DNA of 64,000 nucleotides. Source: DASUPK01 sp963728875 (GTDB lineage: Bacteria > Actinomycetota > Thermoleophilia > Solirubrobacterales > 70-9). Location of the stretch: contig CAVSLJ010000005.1 in assembly GCA_963728875.1 (NCBI GenBank), positions 62,001 through 126,000 of the forward strand. Direction: 5' to 3'. Below, one piece after another: positions 33,125 through 41,509 of the stretch (within the stretch, counting starts at the first letter, position 1; every line of letters begins with the position of its first letter). The position numbers and the translations under genes are program-made. The notes under the pieces were generated by a model that searched no databases, was not told the DNA's origin, and worked only from the letters and a program-made list of their open reading frames with translations.

Positions 33125-33769
33125 ATGAGCACCGTCATCGAAAGCCTCGAGAAGCGCGACCTGAAGCAGCGCCCCAAGTTCGGCGCCGGCGATCGCGTGC
33201 GCGTTCACTTCCAGGTCGTCGAGGGCAACCGCAGGCGGACCCAGGTCTTCGAGGGCATCGTGCTCAAGCGCCAGGGCAGCGGCGTGCGCGAGACCTTCAC
33301 CGTGCGGAAGCAGTCGTTCGGCGTGGGGGTCGAGCGAACCTTCCCGCTGCACTCGCCCAAGATCGAGAAGCTCGAGATCGCGGCGCGCGGCGATGTCCGC
33401 CGCGCGAAGCTCTACTACCTCCGCGACAAGGTCGGCAAGAGCGCCCGGGTCGCCGAGCGCCGCTGGGGCATCAAGGACGACGTCCTCGTCGCCGAGGAGG
33501 AGTCCGAGGCCGTGGACGCCGAGGGCGTCGCGGTCAGCGAGGCCGAGGCCGAGCTGGTCGAGCCCCCCGAGGAGGAGGGCGAGGACGCGGAGGGGGAGGC
33601 CGGGGAGAAGCAGGCCACCGAAGCCGAGTCCGAATCAAAGCCGGATACGCCCGCAGGCGAAGCCGAGGACGTGGCCGTTGATGCTGGTGGGGAAGAGGCG
33701 GAGGCGAACACCGAGCCGGAGCCCGAAGAGGCGACGGCCGACGCCGCCCCCGAAAAGGCAGAAGACTGA
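33125..33769 (+). CDS. rplS: 50S ribosomal protein bL19 with a long acidic C-terminal tail
   Basis: The first 115 residues are a normal bL19: VIESLEKRDLKQRPKFGAGDRVRVH, RTQVFEGIVLKRQGSGVRETFTVRK and AKLYYLRDKVGKSARV. Family members stop soon after this. Here another 95-100 residues follow, almost all Glu, Ala, Asp, Gly and Pro (for example EEEGEDAEGEAGEKQATEAE), ending at APEKAED. The tail is in the same frame and ends at a stop that overlaps the proposed lepB start, so it is not an obvious frameshift. Ribosomal function of the core is safe; the tail role is unknown. Confidence 0.93.
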   Translation: MSTVIESLEKRDLKQRPKFGAGDRVRVHFQVVEGNRRRTQVFEGIVLKRQGSGVRETFTVRKQSFGVGVERTFPLHSPKIEKLEIAARGDVRRAKLYYLRDKVGKSARVAERRWGIKDDVLVAEEESEAVDAEGVAVSEAEAELVEPPEEEGEDAEGEAGEKQATEAESESKPDTPAGEAEDVAVDAGGEEAEANTEPEPEEATADAAPEKAED

Positions 33770-34401
33770 GAGTCCCGAGGCCCCACAGCACCCAGGGCGC
33801 GCTCCTCGAGCTCGTCATCATCGTCGCGCTCGCTCTCGGGCTGGCGCTCGGGATCCAGGCCTTCATCGTCAAGCCCTACCAGATCCCCTCGGAGTCGATG
33901 GAGCCGACGCTCGACGTCGGCCAGCGCGTTCTGGTCAACCGCTTCCTCTACCACTTCAAGGATCCCTCGATCGGGGACATCGTCGTCTTCCATCCGCCGG
34001 AGGGAGCGAACGGCGGGGGCGCCGGGGGTGAGTGCGGCGACCCGAGAACGGGTGCGGGCGGCTCGAGCGGCGCGGCCTGCGACGCGCCGACGCCCCAGGA
34101 GGCGAGCGTCAACTTCATCAAGCGGATCGTCGCCGGCCCGGGCGACACGCTCAGCGTCCAGAACGGTCACCCGGTGGTGAACGGGAAGATCGCCCAGGAG
34201 GACTTCATCAACCCCTGCACGCCGGGCGGAGCCTGCAATTTGCCCAAACCCATCACCATCCCGCCCGATCATTACTTCATGATGGGCGACAACCGTGGGT
34301 CGAGCGACGACAGCCGCTTCTGGGGACCCGTCCCCCGAGACTGGATCATCGGCAAGGCCTTCGCCACCTACTGGCCGCCAGACCGCGTCGGGATCTTCTA
34401 G
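33766..34401 (+). CDS. lepB: Signal peptidase I, probable CTG start
   Basis: LepB removes signal peptides from exported proteins. One N-terminal membrane helix (LLELVIIVALALGLALGIQA) is followed by the catalytic serine in PSESMEPTL, the box VLVNRFLYHF, the catalytic lysine in FIKRIVAGPGD, and MMGDNRGSSDDSRFWGPV. A Gly/Cys-rich insertion (about residues 90-120) separates the two catalytic boxes. The first in-frame ATG (33898) codes the Met after the catalytic serine, so it cannot be the start. The only candidate in the right place is CTG at 33766, in a CTGA overlap with the rplS stop. Confidence 0.92.
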   Translation: MRVPRPHSTQGALLELVIIVALALGLALGIQAFIVKPYQIPSESMEPTLDVGQRVLVNRFLYHFKDPSIGDIVVFHPPEGANGGGAGGECGDPRTGAGGSSGAACDAPTPQEASVNFIKRIVAGPGDTLSVQNGHPVVNGKIAQEDFINPCTPGGACNLPKPITIPPDHYFMMGDNRGSSDDSRFWGPVPRDWIIGKAFATYWPPDRVGIF

Positions 34402-35176
34402 GAAGCGCCGCAAGAAGCGGACGGCCGCTCGGCTCTTCCGCTTCGATCGCTCCTTCGGCCGGCGCTTCGTGGCCGGGGTCGACGAGGCGGGGCGCGGATC
34501 CCTCGCCGGCCCGCTGCTCGCCGCCGGCGTCCTGATCGACCTCGAGCGGATCGGCCGCTCCGAGCGGCTCGCGCTGGCTCGGCTGGACGACTCGAAGCAG
34601 AAGAGCGAGGAGGAGCGAGAGATGCTCTATCCCGCGGTGATTCGCGCGGCGGTGCACGTGTCGGTCGCGGTGCGCTCGCCCCGCTGCATCGACCGCAACG
34701 GCCTGCACGTCTCGAACATGGCCGCGTTGACCGACTGCATGCACACGGTGGCGCAGGTCGAGTCGACTCGCCTGGTGGACGGCTTCCGGCTGCATGCCTG
34801 TGAGCTCGAGCACGAGCGGGTGGTCGACGGCGATGCCCGAAGCGCCGCGATCGCCGCGGCTTCGGTGATCGCCAAGGTGACCCGCGATCGCTACATGCGC
34901 CGGGTGGCGCCGATCTATCCCGAGTGGTGCTTCGAGGGCAACGTGGGCTACTCGACGCCGGAGCACCGCGAGGCGATCATGCGCCACGGGATCAGCCCTC
35001 TCCACCGGCGCTCGTTCGCGTCGGTCGCGTATTCGCAGCTCGATCTGACGTCGGGCGTCGGGGAGTTCGAGCAGGCGCCGGGCTCAGAAGGCCTGGCAGA
35101 TGTGATCGACATCCGCGAGGCCATCCGGGCCGAAGCGGACCCCGACGACGTCGAAGCGATAGCCGGCGACGCCTGA
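34295..35176 (+). CDS. rnhB: Ribonuclease HII, start uncertain
   Basis: RNase HII removes ribonucleotides from DNA. The catalytic motif VAGVDEAGRGSLAGPL, DDSKQKS, the RLVDGF strand with its aspartate, and AAASVIAKVTRDRYM are all present, followed by the usual YSTPEHREAIMRHGISPLHRRSF. A basic linker (RKRRKKRTAARLF) and a helix RFDRSFG precede the core, but between the lepB stop and the core there is no ATG, GTG or TTG. The GTG at 34295, inside lepB, and the GTG at 34469, at the core itself, are the only options. The 3' end overlaps yraN by 93 bases. Confidence 0.9.
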   Translation: MGRATTAASGDPSPETGSSARPSPPTGRQTASGSSRKRRKKRTAARLFRFDRSFGRRFVAGVDEAGRGSLAGPLLAAGVLIDLERIGRSERLALARLDDSKQKSEEEREMLYPAVIRAAVHVSVAVRSPRCIDRNGLHVSNMAALTDCMHTVAQVESTRLVDGFRLHACELEHERVVDGDARSAAIAAASVIAKVTRDRYMRRVAPIYPEWCFEGNVGYSTPEHREAIMRHGISPLHRRSFASVAYSQLDLTSGVGEFEQAPGSEGLADVIDIREAIRAEADPDDVEAIAGDA

Positions 35177-35458
35177 CGGCCCGCGCCGCTCCGCGATCCA
35201 CTCGTGGGCGAGCCGGCGCAGCTTGAGCTGCTTGCGTCGGCCCACCGCATGGGCCGGGTGCTCGGGTCCGACCATTGCTCCGCTGCGGCCGGCCTTGACC
35301 TCCACGAACACCAGGGTCGAGCCGTCCAGGGCGACGATGTCGAGCTCGCCCGAGGGGAGGCGCACGTTCCGGCCGAGGAGCCGCCAGCCGGCCAGCTCGA
35401 GTCGTGCGGCGACGAGGTCCTCGGCCCTGCGGCCGAGCCTCAGCCTGGCGTAGGTCAT
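35084..35458 (-). CDS. yraN: UPF0102 (YraN) family endonuclease-like protein
   Basis: A 124-residue protein of the restriction-endonuclease fold: LRLGRRAEDLVAARLELAGWRLLGRNVR, then PSGELDIVALDGSTLVFVEVKAG (the D...ExK nuclease-like pattern). YraN genes commonly stand between rnhB and comM. Here it is on the opposite strand and overlaps rnhB tail to tail by 93 bases. ATG at 35458 has a GGAGG site before it. Confidence 0.92.
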   Translation of the reverse strand: MTYARLRLGRRAEDLVAARLELAGWRLLGRNVRLPSGELDIVALDGSTLVFVEVKAGRSGAMVGPEHPAHAVGRRKQLKLRRLAHEWIAERRGPSGVAGYRFDVVGVRFGPDGLADVDHICQAF

Positions 35459-35561
35459 CGCTGCAGCCTCCGGATGGGTGCAGCTCGGGTCGCGCGCCAG
35501 CCGCAACGAGGGCGTGACGCGGCCGTGACGTTCCGCACGCCACCCGCGAAGCGGCCGTCCG

Positions 35562-35567
35562 TACGGT
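35562..35567 (+). promoter_or_regulatory. TACGGT -10 element before comM
   Basis: TACGGT ends six bases before the comM ATG at 35574 and has no co-directional gene just upstream. Confidence 0.35.
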
Positions 35568-35573
35568 CGCGGC

Positions 35574-37064
35574 ATGTTCGCGATCGCGCGCACCTTCGCC
35601 CTGATCGGCGTCGCCGCTGAGCCCGTGCACGTCGAGGTCGACATCGGCGGCGGCCTGCCGTCGTTCACGATCGTCGGCCTGCCGGACGCGGCCGTCCGGG
35701 AGTCGCGGGAGCGCATCCGCTCCGCGTTGGTCAACTCCGGCTTCAGGTATCCGCAGCACCGGATCACGGCCAACCTGGCGCCGGCGGACCTTCGCAAGGC
35801 CGGGCCGGGCTTCGACCTCGCGATCGCGACGGCGGTCCTGGTCGCCTCGGGCCAGCTGCCGCGCACCGTTCTGGACCGGTACGCCCTGGCGGGGGAGCTC
35901 GCGCTGGATGGTGCGATCAGGCCGGTTCCGGGGGCTCTGGCGATGGCCGAGGGGGCGAGGGGATGGGGCATGAGCGGCGTGGCCGTGGCCCCGGCGGATG
36001 CCGCCCAGGCTGCGCTGGTGGGCGGGCTCGAGGTGGTGGCGGTCGATCACGTCACCAGGCTGCGCGAGCTGGCGGAGGGTTCCATTGAGCCAGTCGCATC
36101 GGTGGCGCCGCCGGAGATCTGCAGCGACGATCTGCCCGACCTGGAGGACCTGCGCGGCCATCCGGCGCTGCGGCGGTGCCTCGAGGTCGCGGCCGCAGGC
36201 GGCCACAGCATCCTCCTGATCGGCCCGCCCGGCGGCGGCAAGACGCTGGCCCTGAACAGGCTGCCGTCGCTGCTCCCGCCGCTGAGCCGGGAAGAGGTGA
36301 TCGAGGTCACCAGGATCGCCGGCGTCTGCGGTGAGAACGGCGGACCGCGTGTGCGGCGGCCGTTCAGGGCTCCTCATCACACGGTCTCGGGCAGGGCGCT
36401 CGTCGGAGGCGGCTCACCTCCGCGTCCTGGAGAGGTGACCCGCGCGCATCGCGGCGTCCTCTTTCTCGACGAGCTCGGCGAGTTCCGCAGAGACGCGCTG
36501 GAGGCCCTGCGGGTCCCGCTCGAGGAGGGAGTGGTCACCGTCACCAGGACGACGGGCACAGTGTCACTGCCCTGCCGCTTCATGCTGGTGGCCGCGTCGA
36601 ATCCGTGTCCTTGCGGCAACGGCCCGGACTCGGGCGAGTGCGACTGTCATCCGAGCGCGGTCTCCCGGTACATGGCGAAGCTCAGCGGTGCGCTGGCGGA
36701 TCGGATCGACATCACGTTCACGGTGCATCCGCCGCCGCCCGAGCAACTGACCGAAGAGCGGAGCGAGGGGTCCTCGGCCGTGCGTGAGCGGGTGCTGGCG
36801 GCGCGAGCCGCGCAGGAGGAGCGCCTCGGGCCGGGCAGGGCGAACGCCGACATGACACCGAGTGAGGTGCGCCGGCATTGCGATCTCGATCCGGAGGCGA
36901 GGGGAACCTTGGAGGCGGGCCACCGCAGCATGGGACTGAGCGCCCGCGGCTGGGACCGCTGCCTGCGGCTGGCGCGCACGATCGCCGACCTCGGCGGCGA
37001 GGAGCGGATCGGCGTGGAGCACGTCTTCGAGGCGATCGACAAGCGGCGGCGGTCCGAAGAGTGA
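35574..37064 (+). CDS. comM: YifB/ComM family AAA+ ATPase
   Basis: ComM promotes branch migration during natural transformation. The N-terminal domain (EVDIGGGLPSFTIVGLPDAAVRESRERI, NLAPADLRKAG) is followed by an AAA+ module with Walker A GPPGGGKTLAL, the HHTVSGRALVGGG block, LFLDELGEF and a zinc-type NPCPCGNGPDSGECDC. The C-terminal helical part ends at SARGWDRCLRLARTIADL. The length of 496 residues is normal. It overlaps dprA by four bases. Confidence 0.95.
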   Translation: MFAIARTFALIGVAAEPVHVEVDIGGGLPSFTIVGLPDAAVRESRERIRSALVNSGFRYPQHRITANLAPADLRKAGPGFDLAIATAVLVASGQLPRTVLDRYALAGELALDGAIRPVPGALAMAEGARGWGMSGVAVAPADAAQAALVGGLEVVAVDHVTRLRELAEGSIEPVASVAPPEICSDDLPDLEDLRGHPALRRCLEVAAAGGHSILLIGPPGGGKTLALNRLPSLLPPLSREEVIEVTRIAGVCGENGGPRVRRPFRAPHHTVSGRALVGGGSPPRPGEVTRAHRGVLFLDELGEFRRDALEALRVPLEEGVVTVTRTTGTVSLPCRFMLVAASNPCPCGNGPDSGECDCHPSAVSRYMAKLSGALADRIDITFTVHPPPPEQLTEERSEGSSAVRERVLAARAAQEERLGPGRANADMTPSEVRRHCDLDPEARGTLEAGHRSMGLSARGWDRCLRLARTIADLGGEERIGVEHVFEAIDKRRRSEE

Positions 37065-38185
37065 CGGCGACGCCCCGGGCCTGCCCGGACTGCCTCCGGC
37101 GAGCCTGGCTGATCGGATCCCTCGCGACCTACATCGACAGGGCGGTCGGCGACACCGCCGGCAGCCGTGCCCACGAGCTGCTCGCTCTCCCCGACGAGGA
37201 GCTCGCCCGGGCGATGGCGCGCTCACGGGCCGACGATCTCCTCGAGAGGGCCGCCGGGAGGGACCCGGACCGGCTGCGGGCGGCGATCGCCGGCGCGCGG
37301 GCGTGGGCCGTCTGTCGGCACGACCCGCTCTACCCGGACGCGCTCACCGCGCTGGGCGACGCACCCGGCGCGCTCTTCGGCCGCGGGAAGCCGGAGCTGC
37401 TCGCCGCGTTCTCCGTGGATGAGATGGTCACGATCGTCGGATCGCGGCGAGCCAGCAGCTACGGCCGCGAGCTCGCCACCGATCTCGGCCGAGACGTCGC
37501 CTCCGCCGGGCTGACCGTGGTCAGCGGCATGGCGGTCGGCATCGACTCCTGTGCGCACAGGGGTGCGCTGGAGGCGGGAGGCCTGACGGTGGCGGTTCTC
37601 GGCTGCGGCGTCGACGTCCCGTATCCGCCCCGTCACACGCGCCTGTACGAGGAGATCGTCGACAAGGGGGTGGTGATCGCCGAGCTGCCGCCCGGGACGT
37701 CCGCTCGGCGTTGGAGCTTTCCGGCACGCAACCGGATCATGGCCGCGCTCAGCCGGATGACGGTCGTCGTCGAGGCCCGGCAGCGCTCCGGGTCGCTGAT
37801 CACCGCCGAGATGGCCCAGGACCTGAACAGGGAGGTGGGGGCGGTTCCCGGCCGTGTCGGGTCCTCGCCGGCGGCGGGAACGAACGCGCTGCTCCGCGAT
37901 GGCGCCTCGGTGATCCGCGGTGCCGAGGACGTGCTCGATTCGATGATCGGGGTCGGCGCCGGGCGCCAAACGCGGCCGCGACCGGCGGGCCCCGGTCTGG
38001 AGCCCGATCTGGCGGCGGTGCTGGACCTGGTGGAGCGCGGCGCCAACAGCGCGGACGCGCTGGCCCGGTCATCGCCGCTGGAGCCGGGGCCGTTGGCGGC
38101 GGCGCTCGTGCGGCTCGAGCTGGCCGGATACCTGCGCTCGGACCCCGCCGGCCGCTACGAACGGACGGCACTGGCCGCGCCTTAG
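37061..38185 (+). CDS. dprA: DNA-processing protein DprA
   Basis: DprA protects incoming single-stranded DNA and loads RecA during transformation. The Rossmann core shows VGSRRASSYGRELATDLG, VVSGMAVGIDSCAHRGAL, VLGCGVDVPYPPRH and the loop ALSRMTVVVEARQRSGSLITA. A C-terminal winged-helix-like part (LAAVLDLVERGANSADALA) ends the protein. GTG at 37061 overlaps the comM stop (GTGA). Together with comM this hints at DNA uptake, but no uptake machinery is in the window. Confidence 0.95.
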   Translation: MTATPRACPDCLRRAWLIGSLATYIDRAVGDTAGSRAHELLALPDEELARAMARSRADDLLERAAGRDPDRLRAAIAGARAWAVCRHDPLYPDALTALGDAPGALFGRGKPELLAAFSVDEMVTIVGSRRASSYGRELATDLGRDVASAGLTVVSGMAVGIDSCAHRGALEAGGLTVAVLGCGVDVPYPPRHTRLYEEIVDKGVVIAELPPGTSARRWSFPARNRIMAALSRMTVVVEARQRSGSLITAEMAQDLNREVGAVPGRVGSSPAAGTNALLRDGASVIRGAEDVLDSMIGVGAGRQTRPRPAGPGLEPDLAAVLDLVERGANSADALARSSPLEPGPLAAALVRLELAGYLRSDPAGRYERTALAAP

Positions 38186-38249
38186 ACGACGAATCCAAAT
38201 CCACGCACACCCGGATGACACGCCTGGCGCTTCCCAGCTCTGCGTCCTC

Positions 38250-38283
38250 GGGCTCGCCTTTGGCACCACCAAAGGCTTCGCCC
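38250..38283 (+). terminator. Hairpin after dprA
   Basis: GCCTTTGG at 38256-38263 pairs perfectly with CCAAAGGC at 38269-38276 (loop CACCA), and flanking GGGC/GCCC extend the stem after a small internal loop. It lies 65 bases past dprA in the 194-bp gap before thiD. There is no T-run. Confidence 0.55.
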
Positions 38284-38366
38284 TGCGTCCTTGATCTGCT
38301 CGACCAGACGTGTCCCCGGTCGCACGCAAATTCGAATTCGATCGTCAGACGACCCAGCGGCCTCAC

Positions 38367-38372
38367 TAGCCT
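38367..38372 (+). promoter_or_regulatory. TAGCCT -10 element before thiD
   Basis: TAGCCT ends seven bases before the thiD GTG at 38380. The stretch CTAGCCTTATCCGCGTG is nearly the same as the one before thrS. No TPP riboswitch consensus is seen. Confidence 0.45.
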
Positions 38373-38379
38373 TATCCGC

Positions 38380-39174
38380 GTGACAGCCGCGCGGCGCATC
38401 CCGATCGCGATGACGATCGCCACCTCCGATTCCGGCGGCGGCGCCGGCATCCAGGCGGACCTGAAGGCGTTCGCCCGCTGCGGCGTGCACGGGACCTCGG
38501 CGATCGTCGCGCTCACCGCCCAGAACACCCACGAGGTGATCTCGGTGGAGACGCTGCCGCGCCGGTTCATCCTCGACCAGGTAAGGGCCGTAGTTGAGGA
38601 CATGGGCGTCGACGCGGTGAAGATCGGGATGCTCTTCGACCAGCCGACGATCGAGGCGGTCGATGAGGCCCTCGGCATGGTCGGCGACGCGCCGATCGTG
38701 TTGGACCCGGTGATGGTCGCCGAGAGCGGGGCGGTCCTGCTCAAGCCCGATGCGAAGCAGGCCCTGATCGAGCTGATCGTCCCCAGGGCCACGGTCGTCA
38801 CGCCGAACGCGGGGGAGGCGCGCGAGCTCACCGGACTGAGCGAGGACGCGCCGCCGGAGGAGCTGGTGCGGGCGGTCCACGCGCTGGGCCCGAAGGTCGC
38901 GGTGGTCACCGGCGGCCACCTCGACGGTTCGGATCGCTACTTCGATGGGGAGACGCTGGAGGAGATCGAGGGCCCCCAGCACGAGAACGGGGCCTCGCAC
39001 GGATCCGGGTGCACGCACTCCTCTGCGCTGGCGGCGCGACTTGCGCTCGGTGACTCGCCCCTGGAGGCGGCACGCGCGGCTCGTCGGATCGCCGCCGAGG
39101 CCGTCGCGAATGGCCTGCGCCAGATCGGCTCCGGCGCCGGGCCGGTGGATGCGCTGGGCATAATCAACACATGA
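38380..39174 (+). CDS. thiD: Hydroxymethylpyrimidine/phosphomethylpyrimidine kinase
   Basis: ThiD phosphorylates the pyrimidine half of thiamine twice. Motifs: ATSDSGGGAGIQADLKAFARCGVHG, VLDPVMVAESGAVLL, VTPNAGEARELTG and the anion-hole GASHGSGCTHSSALAA. The length of 264 residues is normal. It has a leaderless GTG start and overlaps the next gene by four bases. Confidence 0.95.
   Translation: MTAARRIPIAMTIATSDSGGGAGIQADLKAFARCGVHGTSAIVALTAQNTHEVISVETLPRRFILDQVRAVVEDMGVDAVKIGMLFDQPTIEAVDEALGMVGDAPIVLDPVMVAESGAVLLKPDAKQALIELIVPRATVVTPNAGEARELTGLSEDAPPEELVRAVHALGPKVAVVTGGHLDGSDRYFDGETLEEIEGPQHENGASHGSGCTHSSALAARLALGDSPLEAARAARRIAAEAVANGLRQIGSGAGPVDALGIINT
39159..39164 (+). promoter_or_regulatory. 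CATAAT -10 element inside the end of thiD
   Basis: CATAAT ends six bases before the ATG at 39171, so the two small genes downstream may have their own leaderless transcript as well as read-through from thiD. Confidence 0.35.
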
Positions 39175-39416
39175 AGCTGCTTCGCATGACTCCGGGGAAG
39201 GGCGATGTGGTGCTCGCCGAGGGAGACCCAGCCGTGGCCGAGGACGAGGAGCGCCTGGTCCGGGAGTTCCGCCGCCAGCTCGACCTCGGCATGTGGGCTG
39301 CGGTTCCGCACGAGGCTCCGGGCGGCAGCCGCGAGGCGACCATGGTCCGAGATTTCTCGGAGATCCCGGCGGACGCGGAGCGCGTGATCTTCTTCCCCCA
39401 GGCGGCCGGCGGCTGA
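39171..39416 (+). CDS. Small protein of unknown function
   Basis: An acidic 81-residue protein (MKLLRMTPGKGDVVLAEGD, then ERLVREFRRQLDLGMWAAVP and FSEIPADAERVIFFPQAAGG). No family recognised. Strong coding signal comes from tight ATGA overlaps on both sides, with thiD and the next gene. It may work with the 39416 product. Confidence 0.65.
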   Translation: MKLLRMTPGKGDVVLAEGDPAVAEDEERLVREFRRQLDLGMWAAVPHEAPGGSREATMVRDFSEIPADAERVIFFPQAAGG

Positions 39417-39832
39417 TGGGGCGCCGATACGTTCGCAACACGGCGCGGGAGCGCCGCGCGGAGCAGCGGGCTCGCGAGCTCCTGCGCTCGACGGCCGGCC
39501 AGGAGGCGCTCGACACGTACGACCGCTTCGGGCTGCTCTCGGTCGAGAGAGGCGAGTACGGCTGGCTGATCTACCCGCAGCGTCCCCTCGTCGCCTTCGA
39601 CGCGGAGACGGGCGAGCCGCTCAGCGAGTACTGCGTCCGGTTTCGCGACGGATCCGATCCCGAGGCGGGGGAGAGGCTCCCGGACGCCGATGACGTGCTC
39701 GCCAAGTGGATGGCCCTTCGCGCCGACGAGCGCGAGCTGATCGGCACCGCCAACGTCCATCCACTCGGCCGCCAGCTCGACCCGGCGATGGTCCGACGCG
39801 ATTTGAAAGCCTTGATCGCATGGCAGAGATAA
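39416..39832 (+). CDS. Protein of unknown function
   Basis: A 138-residue protein with a basic N-terminus (MGRRYVRNTARERRAEQRARELL), a middle that reads FGLLSVERGEYGWLIYPQRPLVAFD and a charged C-terminus. No family recognised. Its start overlaps the previous stop and its end overlaps ilvD by 13 bases, so thiD, the two unknown genes and ilvD form one coupled block. Confidence 0.65.
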   Translation: MGRRYVRNTARERRAEQRARELLRSTAGQEALDTYDRFGLLSVERGEYGWLIYPQRPLVAFDAETGEPLSEYCVRFRDGSDPEAGERLPDADDVLAKWMALRADERELIGTANVHPLGRQLDPAMVRRDLKALIAWQR

Positions 39833-41505
39833 GAACGAACGGGATGCGGACCCGCTCGAGCGTCGTCTTCGACGGTCCCGAGCGGGCCTTCGCCCGCGCC
39901 TACATGAAGGGGATCGGCTTCGGCGACGACGACCTCAGTCGCCCAACGGTCGGCATCGCCAACACCTGGATCGAGGCGATGCCCTGCAACTTCCACCTCC
40001 GCGGCCTCGCCGAGCACGTCAAGGAGGGAGTCCGCGCGGCGGGCGGCACGCCGCTCGAGTTCAACTCGATCGCGATCTCCGACGGGATCACGATGGGGAC
40101 GGAGGGCATGAAGACCTCGCTGGTCAGCCGCGAGGTGATCGCGGACTCGATCGAGCTCACCGCCCGCGGCTACCAGTTCGACGCGGTGATCGCCCTGTCG
40201 GGCTGCGACAAGACGATCCCCGGCTGCGTGATGGCGCTCGCGCGCCTCGACATCCCGTCGCTGATGCTCTACGGCGGCTCGATCCTGCCCGGGCGCTGGC
40301 ACGACCAGGACGTGACGATCCAGGACGTCTTCGAGGCGATCGGCAAGCACGCCACGGGCGAGATGTCCGACGACGACCTCTACGAGCTCGAGGGCTGCGC
40401 CAGCCCCGGGGCTGGCGCCTGCGGGGCGCAGTTCACCGCGAACACGATGGCGAGCGCCTTCGAGGTGATGGGGATCACCCCGATGGGGTCGGGCATGGTG
40501 CCCGCCGTCGCCGACGCGCGCAACGAGGTGGCGCATCAGGCGGGCGAGCTCGTCATGAAGGTCCTCGCCGACGACCTTCGCCCATCAGACATCATCACGG
40601 GGGACTCGATCGAGAACGCGATCGCGACCGTCGCCATGTCCGGCGGCTCGACCAACGGGGTGCTGCATCTCCTCGCGGTCGCCAATGAAGCAGGGATCGA
40701 GCTCACCATCGACGACTTCGACCGGATCTCCGAGAGGACGCCGCTGCTGGGCGATCTGAAGCCCGGTGGCCGCTTCGTCGCCAAGGACCTCTACGAGGCG
40801 GGCGGGGTCGGCGTCCTGGCGAAGCGCCTCGACGAGGCCGGTGTTCTCCATCGCGACTGCATGACGGTCACGGGGAGGACGATCGGCGAGGAGGCGGACG
40901 CGACCCAGGAGACCCCCGCCCAGCAGGTGGTCCGCCCGCTCGACGACCCACTGAAGCCGACCGGCGGCCTGGTGATCCTGCGCGGCAACCTCGCCCCGGA
41001 GGGTTGCGTGGTCAAGGTGGCGGGCGAGGAGCGAAAGAAGCACACCGGCCCGGCCCGCGTCTTCGGCTCCGAGGAGGAGTGCTTCGCCGTGGTGGAGCAG
41101 CAGGGCATCAGGCCCGGGGACGTGGTCGTGATCCGCAACGAGGGCCCCTCGGGCGGCCCGGGAATGCGCGAGATGCTCCAGGTCACCGCGGCGCTGGTGG
41201 GCGAGGGAATCGGCGATCAGGTCGCCCTGCTCACCGACGGCCGTTTCTCCGGGGCCACCCACGGATTGATGGCGGGCCACGTCGCGCCGGAGGCGATTCG
41301 CGGCGGGCCGATCGCCGCTGCCCAGGACGGCGACATCATCACCCTCGACATCGACGAGCGGCGCCTCGACGTGGACCTCTCCGACGAGGAGATCGCGAAG
41401 AGGGTGGAGGCGTATCAGCCGCCTGAGCCGCGTTACAAGCGCGGCGTGATGGCGAAGTACGCGGCCGCGGTCTCGAGCGCTTCGGAAGGCGCCGTAACCG
41501 GTTGA
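39820..41505 (+). CDS. ilvD: Dihydroxy-acid dehydratase
   Basis: IlvD catalyses the third step of valine, leucine and isoleucine synthesis with an iron-sulphur cluster. The cluster cysteines lie in LSGCDKTIPGC and LEGCASPGAGACGAQFTANTM; GRFSGATHGLMAGHVAPEA is the late signature. The ATG at 39820 (MAEIRTNGMRTRSSVV) is the standard start; 561 residues. It ends four bases before the convergent oxidoreductase gene. Confidence 0.96.
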   Translation: MAEIRTNGMRTRSSVVFDGPERAFARAYMKGIGFGDDDLSRPTVGIANTWIEAMPCNFHLRGLAEHVKEGVRAAGGTPLEFNSIAISDGITMGTEGMKTSLVSREVIADSIELTARGYQFDAVIALSGCDKTIPGCVMALARLDIPSLMLYGGSILPGRWHDQDVTIQDVFEAIGKHATGEMSDDDLYELEGCASPGAGACGAQFTANTMASAFEVMGITPMGSGMVPAVADARNEVAHQAGELVMKVLADDLRPSDIITGDSIENAIATVAMSGGSTNGVLHLLAVANEAGIELTIDDFDRISERTPLLGDLKPGGRFVAKDLYEAGGVGVLAKRLDEAGVLHRDCMTVTGRTIGEEADATQETPAQQVVRPLDDPLKPTGGLVILRGNLAPEGCVVKVAGEERKKHTGPARVFGSEEECFAVVEQQGIRPGDVVVIRNEGPSGGPGMREMLQVTAALVGEGIGDQVALLTDGRFSGATHGLMAGHVAPEAIRGGPIAAAQDGDIITLDIDERRLDVDLSDEEIAKRVEAYQPPEPRYKRGVMAKYAAAVSSASEGAVTG

Positions 41506-41509
41506 CGGC

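Noticed and set aside
38284..38380. TPP riboswitch before thiD
   Set aside because: No thi-box-like consensus, and the TAGCCT element seven bases from the start leaves no leader.
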